From: Streptomyces atratus
Lineage (GTDB): Bacteria > Actinomycetota > Actinomycetes > Streptomycetales > Streptomycetaceae
Reading direction: 5' to 3'
Assembly (NCBI RefSeq): GCF_900119365.1
Contig: NZ_FPJO01000015.1
Span: forward strand, 44,404 to 108,403
Length of the DNA stretch: 64,000 nucleotides
The notes beneath the pieces were generated by a model that saw only the letters and a program-made list of their open reading frames with translations, did not search any database and was not told the origin of the DNA. This document shows, one piece after another, positions 16,145 through 24,837 of the stretch. Positions within the stretch are counted from its first letter, which is position 1. Each line of letters begins with the position of its first letter. Both the position numbers and the translations under genes were made by a program.

Positions 16145-17095
16145 TCAGTAGGCGCGTGCCACCAGGGCGACAGTACCGGGCGCGTCGTCGGAGTCGGGCA
16201 CCGACCCGTCCCCGGCGACCAGGCACCGTACCGACACCCCGTGTTCCGCGAGCCGGGCCTCCCCCGCCGGGCCGAGGGCCGACCAGGCGATACGGGCCCA
16301 GCCGCCCGCGACCGCCGCCTCCACGGCCTCCTCCACGGTCGCGACCTCGCTGGTGGCCGACTCGCGCCGACTCCGGGACTCCCGCAGCAGCGCCGCCTGG
16401 TCCTCCTCCAGGACCGCCGGGAGCAGAGCGGGCAGGGCCTCGGCCGGGACCGGCTCCTTGCCGCCGGGAACGCGCCGGGCCAGCATCGCGGTGGTCTTGC
16501 GACCGAGGACCACGTCGATGCCCAGCACATTGACCATGAAGTCGGCGTACACCTCGCGGTGGATGTACGCGGCGAATTCCCGGACCTCCTCGTCGGTGGC
16601 ATGGGCGGTGTGGCCCTCCTACCAGAGGAATTCCGTCGTACGGAGGAACACCCGCGGGCGCATCTCCCAGCACACGACGTTCGCCCACTGGTTGATCAGG
16701 AGCGGCAGATCGCGGTAGCTCTGCACCCACTTCGAGAAGTATTCATTGATGATCGTTTCGGAGGTCGGCCGCACCACCACGGGCTCTTCGAGCTCTTTCC
16801 CGCCGCCGTGGGTGACCGTCGCGAGCTCCGGTGCGAAGCCTTCGACGTGCTCGGCCTCGCGTGTCAGGTAAGACTGGGGGATGAAGAGCGGGAAGTAGGC
16901 GTTGCGGGCGCCGGCCTTTTTGATCCGGGCATCCATCTCCTGCTGCATCCGCTCCCACAGGCTGTATCCGTACGGCCGGATGACCATGGTGCCGCGCACC
17001 GGGCCGTTGTCCGCGAGTTCGGCCTTGTTGATCAGATCCTGGTACCAGCGGGGAAAGTCCTCGGCCTGGGGCGTGAGAACGGGTGCCTTTGCCAT
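16145..17095 (-). pseudogene. Second prolyl-tRNA synthetase, inactivated (amber codon plus in-frame deletion)
   Basis: The frame starts MAKAPVLTPQAEDFPRWYQD at ATG 17095 and shows class II synthetase motif 1 (RPYGYSLWERMQQEMD) and motif 2 leading to LRTTEFLW. The next codon is TAG (16621-16619) where the family has CAG (Gln), then the same frame continues EGHTAHATDEEV, VYADFMVNVLGIDVVLGRKT and jumps straight to the C-terminal segment LARRVPGGKEPVP...SDDAPGTVALVARAY. Between GRKT and LARRV the usual motif 3 and most of the anticodon-binding domain, roughly 150-200 residues, are missing. The type is the short archaeal/eukaryote-like ProRS, not the long bacterial ProRS that streptomycetes use for housekeeping. 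It therefore cannot charge tRNA. Confidence 0.9.
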
Positions 17096-17259
17096 GGCGC
17101 GCATCGTACGGCGACACCGCCCACCGCACGGGGCGACGGGCCCCGGTGCCGGGCGCCTTCCCCACGGACGCACCACCGCGGCACACAACCATTGCCATCG
17201 GCCCCCTGGACGCGGCAGCGGATGCGCAGTTCTCTGACATACGGGGGAAGCGGGCACAC

Positions 17260-18195
17260 ATGTACACGGGGGAGCAACCATTCGGGCACTACCGATCGGA
17301 CACGGCCGACCTTCGGCGGATTGGGGCGCTTTCCATGACACCAACGCTCGTCCGGCACCACAGCCACGCGGAGACGTCCACCCGAACGGACCCCGGAAAC
17401 CGTGCCCGGGACTGGGCCGAGATCCAGGAGCGGATGCTGGCACCGCTGTACGAGGCGGTGTACGAGCGGCTCGAAGTGGGAGCCGGCACCCGGCTGCTCT
17501 CCCTCGGCTGCGGCTCCGGTCTCGCGCTGCTGATCGCGGCCGCCCGCGGGGCGCACGTCACCGGAGTGGACACCGACCTCGAACGGCTGGCGCTCGCCCG
17601 GGCCCGGCTGCTGCCCGATCCCGGGAGCGATGCCGGGCCCCCGGCCGGGCATCCGAGGCTGCTGGAAGGTGATCCGTCCGCGGCCCGGCCGGCCGACGGA
17701 ACGCCGTACACCCTGATCACCGCGTTCACTCCGATCGGCTGCTCCTTTGACGACGGCGAGGGGCTGGTGGCCGCGCTGCGGTCCGCGGTGCCGCTGGCCG
17801 CGCGGGGCAGCACCGTGGTGCTCACCGGCTGGGGCCCGCCGGAGCGCTGTGCGACGGCGCCCGTGCTGCGGGTGGCGGGGCGGCTGCCCGACCGGGACCG
17901 GGCCCCGCGCACCGGCGGCTGGCGGCCGTCGGGCCGGGACGACCTGGAGGAGCTGGCGTTCCGGGCCGGCCTGAATCCCGACGGCTCGGGCCGGGTGGCC
18001 TGCCCGTTCGGGTACGCGGACACGGACAGCGCGGTGCGGGGGCTGCTCTCCACCCGGCTCTTCGACGCTGCGGTGCTGGCGACGGACCGGGCCCAGGTGG
18101 AGAAGGAGGTCGCACAGGCCCTTCATCCGCACCGGCGCCGGGACGGCACGATCTGGATGCCGAACGTCTTCCGCTATCTCGTGTGCACCACCTGA
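17260..18195 (+). CDS. SAM-dependent methyltransferase
   Basis: A 311-residue class I methyltransferase-like protein. Motif I is LLSLGCGSGLALLIAAARGA (about residues 80-100), followed by the acidic end of strand 2 in VTGVDTDLERL. The remaining Rossmann strands are seen in YTLITAF and STVVLTGWG. ATG 17260 is preceded by GGGGGAAG at about nine bases. It is transcribed away from the ProRS pseudogene and converges with ftsH, whose end is 16 bases beyond. The substrate is unknown. Confidence 0.83.
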   Translation: MYTGEQPFGHYRSDTADLRRIGALSMTPTLVRHHSHAETSTRTDPGNRARDWAEIQERMLAPLYEAVYERLEVGAGTRLLSLGCGSGLALLIAAARGAHVTGVDTDLERLALARARLLPDPGSDAGPPAGHPRLLEGDPSAARPADGTPYTLITAFTPIGCSFDDGEGLVAALRSAVPLAARGSTVVLTGWGPPERCATAPVLRVAGRLPDRDRAPRTGGWRPSGRDDLEELAFRAGLNPDGSGRVACPFGYADTDSAVRGLLSTRLFDAAVLATDRAQVEKEVAQALHPHRRRDGTIWMPNVFRYLVCTT

Positions 18196-18211
18196 GCAAC
18201 CGCGGCGTCCG

Positions 18212-20125
18212 CTACTTGGACAGGCGGGTGATGCCGGCCGCCCGGTAGGCCTCGGCCTCGTCCAGCGTCTCGTTGGCCAGGAGCGCGGCGGACAGCGAGT
18301 CCAGCCGGTCCCGGTTCTCGCGCAGGAGCCGGCAGGCCACCTCGTAGCACTCGTCGACGATCCGCCGCATCTCGCCGTCCACCGCGTCGAGCGTGGCGGG
18401 GGCCGCCGAGAGTCCGTACGCCTGCTGGGCGTCGCCCGGGATCGCCGTCAGCCTGCCCACCTTGTGACTCATGCCCCAGCGGCCGACCATGCCGCGGGCC
18501 AGGTTGGTGACCTGTTCCAGATCGCTCTCGGCGCCGGTGGTGATCACGTCGAAGACCACCTGCTCGGCCGCCATGCCGCCGAGCGCCCCGACGATGCGGC
18601 CGCGCAGGTACTCCTCGGTGTACGCGTACTTGTCGGCGTCCGGCGTCGAGAGCGTGACACCCAGGGCGCGGCCGCGCGGCACGATGGTGACCTTGCGGAC
18701 CGGGTCGGCGCCGGGCTGGAGCATGCCGAGCAGGGCGTGGCCGCTCTCGTGGTACGCGGTCCGGCGGCGTTCCTCGTCGGACATGACCAGTGAGCGTTCC
18801 GCGCCGAGCTGGACCTTCTCCAGGGCGTCCGAGAAGTCGGGCTGGGTGACCTCGGACTGCTGCCGCTTGACCGCCAGGAGCGCGGCCTCGTTGGCCAGGT
18901 TGGCCAGATCCGCGCCGGTCATTCCGGGGGTCGTACCGGCCACCTGGGCCAGGTTCACATCCTCGGCGAGCGGGATCTGCCGGGTGTGGATCTCCAGGAT
19001 CGCCTCCCGGCCGCTCCGGTCCGGCGGGCTGACCTGGACGATCCGGTCGAAACGGCCGGGCCGGGTGAGCGCGGGGTCGAGCACGTCGGCGCGGTTGGTG
19101 GCGGCGAGCACGACTACGCCCTCCGATCCGGAGAAGCCGTCCATCTCGGTGAGGATCTGGTTGAGCGTCTGCTCGCGCTCGTCGTGGCCGCCCATGCCGG
19201 AGCCGCCGCCGCGGGCCCGGCCGATGGTGTCGATCTCGTCGATGAAGACGATGGCGGGGGCGACCTTGCGCGCCTCCGCGAAGAGTTCCCGGACCCGGCT
19301 CGCGCCGACGCCGACGATCATCTCGATGAACTCGGAGGCCGACGCCGAGAAGAACGGCACTCCGGCCTCACCGGCGACGGCCCTGGCCAGCAGGGTCTTG
19401 CCGGTGCCGGGCGGTCCCGCGAGCAGCACCCCGCCGGGCATCCGGGCGCCCATCCTCCGGTACGCCTGCGGGTTCTTCAGGAAGTCCACGACGTCGTTGA
19501 GCTCGCCCTCGACCTCGTCGATCCCGGCCACGTCCTTGAAGGTGGTGCGCTTGGCGCCCTCCGGTTCGACGGGTTTGGGCGGGGTCTTGCGCCCGAAGCC
19601 GCCCATCCCGCCACCCATGCCCCTGGACATCCGCCGGGCGATGAACACCCAGAGCACGACGAGGAGCAGCATGGGCGCGAGCGAGATCAGCAGGTTGGCG
19701 AGGAAGCTGCGCTGCTGGACGACCGGCTCGGCGGTGACCGTGACGTCGTCCTTGACCAGTTCGGCCCAGAGGTTGTCGTCCGCGAAGGCCGGCCGCTGGG
19801 TGACGAACTTGGTGTACTTCTCGTCGCTCCCCGGGACCTTCGCCTCCTTCTTGAGCTGCCCCTCGATGGCGTCGCCCTTGGAGTAGATCTTGGAGACATT
19901 GCCCGAGGTGACCTGCTTGCTGAACTCGGTGTACGCGATCGTCCGCTCCTTCTCCCCGTTGAAGAAGGAGAGCACCAGGTTGGCGATCAGATAGACGGCC
20001 AGCGCGGTCAGCAGCAGTCCGCCCCAGCCACCCGGCATCTTCCGGCCCGGTGTCGGGGGCGGCGGGGCGCCCTCGGAACGCCAGGGCTGATCGGTCCGGT
20101 CGCGGGGCGGTACGGGGTTGGTCAC
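18212..20125 (-). CDS. ftsH: ATP-dependent zinc metalloprotease FtsH
   Basis: A 637-residue membrane AAA protease. Two N-terminal membrane helices (LLLTALAVYLIANLVLSFF; NLLISLAPMLLLVVLWVFIA) bracket an external domain; a Gly-rich linker follows; then Walker A GPPGTGKTLLAR, the pore loop FIEMIVGVGAS, Walker B IVFIDEIDTIG, the second region of homology (ATNRADVLDPALTRPGRFDR), and the zinc motif HESGH in AYHESGHALL with the third ligand Asp in the DLEQVTNLAR region. It degrades membrane and some soluble proteins. Streptomyces carry more than one FtsH; this one sits next to ffh as in S. coelicolor. Confidence 0.95.
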   Translation of the reverse strand: MTNPVPPRDRTDQPWRSEGAPPPPTPGRKMPGGWGGLLLTALAVYLIANLVLSFFNGEKERTIAYTEFSKQVTSGNVSKIYSKGDAIEGQLKKEAKVPGSDEKYTKFVTQRPAFADDNLWAELVKDDVTVTAEPVVQQRSFLANLLISLAPMLLLVVLWVFIARRMSRGMGGGMGGFGRKTPPKPVEPEGAKRTTFKDVAGIDEVEGELNDVVDFLKNPQAYRRMGARMPGGVLLAGPPGTGKTLLARAVAGEAGVPFFSASASEFIEMIVGVGASRVRELFAEARKVAPAIVFIDEIDTIGRARGGGSGMGGHDEREQTLNQILTEMDGFSGSEGVVVLAATNRADVLDPALTRPGRFDRIVQVSPPDRSGREAILEIHTRQIPLAEDVNLAQVAGTTPGMTGADLANLANEAALLAVKRQQSEVTQPDFSDALEKVQLGAERSLVMSDEERRRTAYHESGHALLGMLQPGADPVRKVTIVPRGRALGVTLSTPDADKYAYTEEYLRGRIVGALGGMAAEQVVFDVITTGAESDLEQVTNLARGMVGRWGMSHKVGRLTAIPGDAQQAYGLSAAPATLDAVDGEMRRIVDECYEVACRLLRENRDRLDSLSAALLANETLDEAEAYRAAGITRLSK

Positions 20126-20268
20126 GCGTGCTCCTCTGCCGACAGCCGTTGAAGCGACAGTAAGGGAGGAATGCGGGCAAAGCCCTCCCGGAGTCTGCCG
20201 GATGGGCTCTTGGAGGGACGGCGCACGACAGCCGTGGCCGCGGCGGTCGCTCCGGGGCCGTATACGCC

Positions 20269-20303
20269 GAAGGGGGCGCCCGCCGGAAAGCGGGCGCCCC
20301 TTC
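20269..20303 (-). terminator. Terminator downstream of ffh
   Basis: GAAGGGGGCGCCCGC (20269-20283) pairs with GCGGGCGCCCCTTC (20290-20303), with one bulged G and a six-base loop. It lies 45 bases after the ffh stop and separates ffh from ftsH. Confidence 0.75.
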
Positions 20304-20347
20304 GGGACATCACCGGGCCGTCATGGCCCGTCGAACCACGGGCCGGT

Positions 20348-21895
20348 TCAGCCCATGAACTTCTTGAACTCGTCCGGCAGCTCGAAGTTCTTGTCGTCCT
20401 GCGCCGGCAGACCGAACGCGCCGCCCTGCGCCGCCTGCTCGCGACGGGCCGCCGCGGCCTGCTCCTCGGCCTTGCGCTTCATCGGGTTGCCGCTCTTGCG
20501 CTTGCCCTTGGCCTGCTTGACCTGCTTCTTCTGCCGGCCGGGCCCACCGCCCATGCCCGGCATGCCGGGCATCCCCGGCATGCCGCCGCCCTGGGCCATC
20601 TTCGACATCATCTTGCGGGCGTCGAAGAACCGCTCCACCAGGTTCTTCACCGCGCTGACCTCGACACCGGAGCCCTTGGCGATGCGTGCCCGGCGCGAGC
20701 CGTTGATGATCGTCGGCTCGGCGCGCTCCTTCGGGGTCATCGACTTGATGATCGCGGCGGCACGGTCCACGTCGCGCTCGTCGATGTTGTTGATCTGGTC
20801 CTTGATCTGCCCCATGCCGGGCAGCATGCCGAGCAGCTTGGAGATGGAGCCCATCTTCCTGACCTGCTCCATCTGGGACAGGAAGTCGTCGAGCGTGAAG
20901 TCTTTGCCCTTGCTGGACGCCAGCTTGGAGGCCATTTTGGCGGCCTCTTCCTGGCTGAAGGTCTTCTCCGCCTGCTCGATCAGGGTGAGCAGGTCACCCA
21001 TGTCGAGGATGCGGGACGCCATGCGGTCGGGGTGGAAGGCGTCGAACTCGTCGAGCTTCTCACCGTTCGACGCGAACATGATCTGCTTGCCCGTGACATG
21101 GGCGATCGACAGGGCCGCACCACCGCGGGCGTCACCGTCGAGCTTGGAGAGCACCACGCCGTCGAAGCCGACGCCGTCGCGGAAGGCCTCGGCGGTGTTG
21201 ACCGCGTCCTGGCCGATCATCGCGTCGACGACGAAGAGGATCTCGTCCGGGCTGACGGCGTCGCGGATGTCCGCGGCCTGCTGCATCAGCTCCTGGTCGA
21301 TACCGAGGCGGCCCGCGGTGTCGACGACGACGACGTCGTACTGCTTGGACCGGGCGTGCTCGATCGAGTCCTTGGCGACCTGGACCGGGTCACCGACCCC
21401 GTTGCCCGGCTCGGGCGCGTACACCGCGACACCGGCGCGGTCGGCGACGACGCTGAGCTGGTTGACGGCGTTGGGGCGCTGGAGGTCACAGGCGACGAGC
21501 AGCGGGGAGTGGCCCTGGCCCTTGAGCCAGAGGCCGAGCTTTCCGGCGAGGGTGGTCTTACCGGCGCCCTGGAGACCGGCGAGCATGATCACGGTGGGCG
21601 GGTTCTTGGCGAACCGCAGCCGCCGGGTCTCGCCGCCGAGGATCCCGACGAGCTCCTCGTTGACGATCTTGACGACCTGCTGGGCCGGGTTCAGCGCCTG
21701 GGAGACCTCGGCGCCGCGCGCCCGCTCCTTGACGTTGGCGATGAAGGCGCGGACGACGGGCAGCGCGACATCCGCTTCGAGCAGGGCGATACGGATCTCG
21801 CGAGCCGTGGCGTCGATGTCCGCCTCGGACAAGCGGCCCTTGCCCCTGAGGTTCTTGAAAGTCGCGGCAAGGCGGTCGGAGAGAGTATCGAACAC
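20348..21895 (-). CDS. ffh: Signal recognition particle protein Ffh
   Basis: A 515-residue SRP GTPase. N domain MFDTLSDRLAATFKNLRGKG, G domain with GLQGAGKTTLAGKLG (P loop), DTAGRL and SKLDGDARGG, then the Met-rich M domain that binds 4.5S RNA and signal peptides, ending in a Gly/Met-rich repeat (GGGMPGMPGMPGMGGGPG) and a Lys-rich tail. Works with FtsY (29220-30431) to bring nascent membrane and secreted proteins to SecYEG. Start is GTG/ATG-type codon at 21895 giving the canonical N-terminus. Confidence 0.97.
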   Translation of the reverse strand: MFDTLSDRLAATFKNLRGKGRLSEADIDATAREIRIALLEADVALPVVRAFIANVKERARGAEVSQALNPAQQVVKIVNEELVGILGGETRRLRFAKNPPTVIMLAGLQGAGKTTLAGKLGLWLKGQGHSPLLVACDLQRPNAVNQLSVVADRAGVAVYAPEPGNGVGDPVQVAKDSIEHARSKQYDVVVVDTAGRLGIDQELMQQAADIRDAVSPDEILFVVDAMIGQDAVNTAEAFRDGVGFDGVVLSKLDGDARGGAALSIAHVTGKQIMFASNGEKLDEFDAFHPDRMASRILDMGDLLTLIEQAEKTFSQEEAAKMASKLASSKGKDFTLDDFLSQMEQVRKMGSISKLLGMLPGMGQIKDQINNIDERDVDRAAAIIKSMTPKERAEPTIINGSRRARIAKGSGVEVSAVKNLVERFFDARKMMSKMAQGGGMPGMPGMPGMGGGPGRQKKQVKQAKGKRKSGNPMKRKAEEQAAAARREQAAQGGAFGLPAQDDKNFELPDEFKKFMG

Positions 21896-22012
21896 GGCGC
21901 TCGTCGGTCCTCAGGGTCGGGGGCAAAGTGGATTCGGTACCCCAGGGTATCCGGCTCGGAAGAAACGATGACCCCTGCCCGGGAAATCCCGGGCGCGGGG
22001 CACGGCCACGCC

Positions 22013-24469
22013 TCACGCCCGCAGCGCGGCCTCCACCGCGTTCGCCACGGCGAGTGCCCGCTCCTCGGGCAGCGGCTTCCCGTCCGTGTCCGTGACGTAG
22101 AAGGCGTCCACCGCGTTCGCCCCCAGGGTCGACACATGCGCGCTGCGCACCCGTACCCCGCTGCTCTCCAGCGCCCGGCCGATCCGGTGCAGCAGTCCCG
22201 GGGCGTCCTGGGCCCGCACCTCGATCACGGTGGCCAGCCGGGAGCCGGCCGCCGCGACGGTCACCCTCGGCGGCGGGGCCTTCATCCCGCGGCGGCGCGG
22301 ATAGGCGGCCTCGCGCTCGGCGAGCCTGGCCCGGATGTCCAGGGAGCCGTCCAGGGCGCGTACGAGGTCGGCGCGGAGCCGGGCGGCCTGCGGCAGCGAG
22401 CCGTACTCGGCCGCGACCCGCCAGCTGAGCAGCAGCAGGTCCGCGCTCTCACCCAGCTCGGTGGGGAGCTCCACGGCGCGCAGGTCGGCGGCGCGCACGG
22501 TGAGGCGGTGCAGGGCGAGGACGCCGGCCGTCGCGGGCAGCACGCCGGGCCGGTCGGGCAGGGCGATCCGGAGCTCGACGCCGACGGGTTCCGGTTCGCC
22601 GTCCTCGTTCGGGGCCTCGCTCTGGGCGCGCAGGGCGAGTACGGGTCCGCCGGTGCGCAGGGCCTCGACGGCGAGGCGTTCCTGTTCGGCGCCGGGTGCG
22701 GCGGGTTCCGGTTCCTGCGGGGCCCGGCCGGCGAGCACGGCGGCGACCCGCCCCACGAGGTCGGCGACGAGGGAGGCACGCCAGGGGGACCAGGCGGCGG
22801 GCCCGGTGGCGAGGGCGTCGGCCTCGGTGAGCGCGTGCAGGAGCTCCAGGGTGGTGGTGCTCCGGACCGCGTCGGCGACGGAGCGGACGGTCGCCGGGTC
22901 GTCGAGGTCGCGCCGGGTGGCGGTCTCGACGAGCAGCAGGTGGTGGCGTACGAGGGTGGCGATGACGCCCACATCGTGCTGGTCGAAGCCGATCCGGGCG
23001 GCCATGTCCCGGGCGATGACCTCACCGGCCGCGGAGTGGTCGCCGGGCCAGCCCTTGCCGATGTCGTGCAGGAGTGCGGCGACGAGGAGAAGGTCGGGGC
23101 GCTGGACGCGGCGGGTGAGGGCGGAGGCGCGGACGGCCGCTTCGACGAGGTGGCGGTCGACGGTCCAGGTGTGGACGGGGTTGCGCTGGGGGCGGCAGTG
23201 GACGCGTTCCCAGTCCGGGAGCAGCCGGGTGATCAGCCCTTCGGCTTCGAGCGCCTCCCAGACGGGGACGGTGGCCTCGCCCGCGCCGAGGAGGGTGACG
23301 AGTTCCTCGCGGGCCTCGGCGGGCCAGGGCACCGGGAGCGGGTGCGCGGCGGTGGCGAGCCGGCGTACGACGTGGCGGGAGAGCGGGAGCTCGGACTGGG
23401 CGGCCGCGGCGGCGGCGCGGAGCACGAGCACGGGGTCGCGTTCGGGGCGGGCGGTGCGGGCGAGGACCACCTCGCCGTCGGCCTCGACGACGCCCTCGGC
23501 GAGCGGGGTGCGTTCCGGCGCGGTCCCCCGGCCGCCGCCCAGCATGGCGCGCAGCCGGGGGCGCACGGACCGGGCGCGCAGCACGCGTTCGACCTCGCGC
23601 CAGGTGACGTCGGTGGCGTACGAGATGGTGCGGGCGGCCTCGTAGACCTGGCGGAGCAGGGCGTCGGCGTCCAGCAGGCCGAGCTCGCCGGCGACCTGGT
23701 CCTGTTCCTGGAGGGCGAGGCGGTCGGTGGCGCGGCCGGTGGTGAGGTGGAGGGCGTCGCGGGCGTCGAGCAGGACGCGGCGGGCTTCGGCGAGCCCTTC
23801 GCGGGGGGCGTCGGCGACCCAGGACGCGGCGACGGCGCGCAGGGCGGTGGCGTCCCGCAGTCCGCCGCGGGCCTCCTTGAGGTCGGGTTCGAGGAGGAAC
23901 CTCAACTCGCCCTGGCGTTCAGCGCGTTCGCGGCAGAGCTCATGGAGTGCGGGCAGGCGCTTGGCGGCCTGGTTGCGCCAGTCGGCGAGGATCGCGGTGC
24001 GCATCGCGGCGACGAGTCCGAGGTCCCCGGCGACGGGCCGGGCGTCGAGCAGTCCGAGCTGGACCTTGAGGTCCTCGCCGGCTGTCCTGCGGGCCTCGGC
24101 GGGGGTGCGTACGGAGTGGTCGAGGGCGAGGCCGAGGTCCCAGACGGGGTACCAGACGCTGTCGGCGAGGGCGGCGACGGCCGCGGGGGCGGCGTTCCCG
24201 TCGTGCAGGAGCAGCAGGTCGAGGTCGCTGCGCGGGGAGAGACCGGCGCGTCCGTAGCCGCCGACGGCGACGAGGGCGGCGCCCTGGACGCCGGTCTGCC
24301 GGGCGGCGGCGGTGAACAGCGCGGTGAGCCAGTCGTCGGTGAGCGCCGCGAGGGCCGCACGGCGCGGCGGCCCGGACCGCGCCTTCTCCTGGAGGAGGCG
24401 CAGCCGGGCCGCCGCGTAGCCGCCGGGCTGCGAGTCTGCGGATTCGGTGGTCGTTCCGGTGCTCGTCAT
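22013..24469 (-). CDS. glnD: [Protein-PII] nucleotidyltransferase GlnD
   Basis: An 818-residue protein. The N-terminal nucleotidyltransferase site is GGYGRAGLSPRSDLDLLLLHD (G-G...D-x-D); a central HD domain shows HDIGKGWPGDHS; two C-terminal ACT domains follow (RIALPDRPGVL and RAQDAPGLLHRIG), the usual glutamine sensors. In Streptomyces GlnD adenylylates rather than uridylylates GlnK (established knowledge). It is the last gene of amtB-glnK-glnD, starting 29 bases after glnK. Confidence 0.95.
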   Translation of the reverse strand: MTSTGTTTESADSQPGGYAAARLRLLQEKARSGPPRRAALAALTDDWLTALFTAAARQTGVQGAALVAVGGYGRAGLSPRSDLDLLLLHDGNAAPAAVAALADSVWYPVWDLGLALDHSVRTPAEARRTAGEDLKVQLGLLDARPVAGDLGLVAAMRTAILADWRNQAAKRLPALHELCRERAERQGELRFLLEPDLKEARGGLRDATALRAVAASWVADAPREGLAEARRVLLDARDALHLTTGRATDRLALQEQDQVAGELGLLDADALLRQVYEAARTISYATDVTWREVERVLRARSVRPRLRAMLGGGRGTAPERTPLAEGVVEADGEVVLARTARPERDPVLVLRAAAAAAQSELPLSRHVVRRLATAAHPLPVPWPAEAREELVTLLGAGEATVPVWEALEAEGLITRLLPDWERVHCRPQRNPVHTWTVDRHLVEAAVRASALTRRVQRPDLLLVAALLHDIGKGWPGDHSAAGEVIARDMAARIGFDQHDVGVIATLVRHHLLLVETATRRDLDDPATVRSVADAVRSTTTLELLHALTEADALATGPAAWSPWRASLVADLVGRVAAVLAGRAPQEPEPAAPGAEQERLAVEALRTGGPVLALRAQSEAPNEDGEPEPVGVELRIALPDRPGVLPATAGVLALHRLTVRAADLRAVELPTELGESADLLLLSWRVAAEYGSLPQAARLRADLVRALDGSLDIRARLAEREAAYPRRRGMKAPPPRVTVAAAGSRLATVIEVRAQDAPGLLHRIGRALESSGVRVRSAHVSTLGANAVDAFYVTDTDGKPLPEERALAVANAVEAALRA

Positions 24470-24498
24470 CCGGCTGCCTTTCGTCTCGGGAGCGTCGG

Positions 24499-24837
24499 TC
24501 AGAGTGCGTCCGGGCCGCGTTCGCCGGTCCGTACCCGGACCGCGGTGTCGACCGGCACGCTCCAGACCTTGCCGTCACCGATCTTGCCGGTGCGGGCGGC
24601 CTTCACGACGAGGTCGATGAGCTGTTCGGAGTCCTCGTCCTCGACCAGGACCTCGATACGGATCTTGGGCACGAGGTCCACGGTGTACTCGGCACCCCGG
24701 TAGACCTCGGTGTGGCCGCGCTGGCGCCCGTATCCGCTGGCTTCCGTGACCGTGAGGCCCTGGACACCGAAGGCCTGGAGGGCCTCCTTGATCTCGTCCA
24801 GCCGGTGTGGCTTCACGACTGCGGTGATGAGCTTCAT
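24499..24837 (-). CDS. glnK: Nitrogen regulatory PII protein GlnK
   Basis: A 112-residue PII protein with MKLITAVVKPHRLDEIKEAL, the T-loop RGHTEVYRGAEYTVDLVPK, and the B-loop TGKIGDGKVW. Tyr51, the residue modified by GlnD, is present (in AEY). PII proteins bind ATP/ADP and 2-oxoglutarate; GlnK controls AmtB. ATG 24837 overlaps the amtB stop by four bases (ATGA), so the two are coupled. Confidence 0.96.
   Translation of the reverse strand: MKLITAVVKPHRLDEIKEALQAFGVQGLTVTEASGYGRQRGHTEVYRGAEYTVDLVPKIRIEVLVEDEDSEQLIDLVVKAARTGKIGDGKVWSVPVDTAVRVRTGERGPDAL

Noticed and set aside
16619..16621. Possible amber read-through or pyrrolysine/suppression in the ProRS frame
   Set aside because: The conserved residue is glutamine (CAG) and one base change explains TAG; the protein also lacks motif 3, so read-through would not yield an active enzyme.
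20171..24703. Very long plus-strand open frame opposite ffh and glnD
   Set aside because: It mirrors the codon bias of well-supported minus-strand genes and its translation is low-complexity with no domain; a GC-rich shadow.
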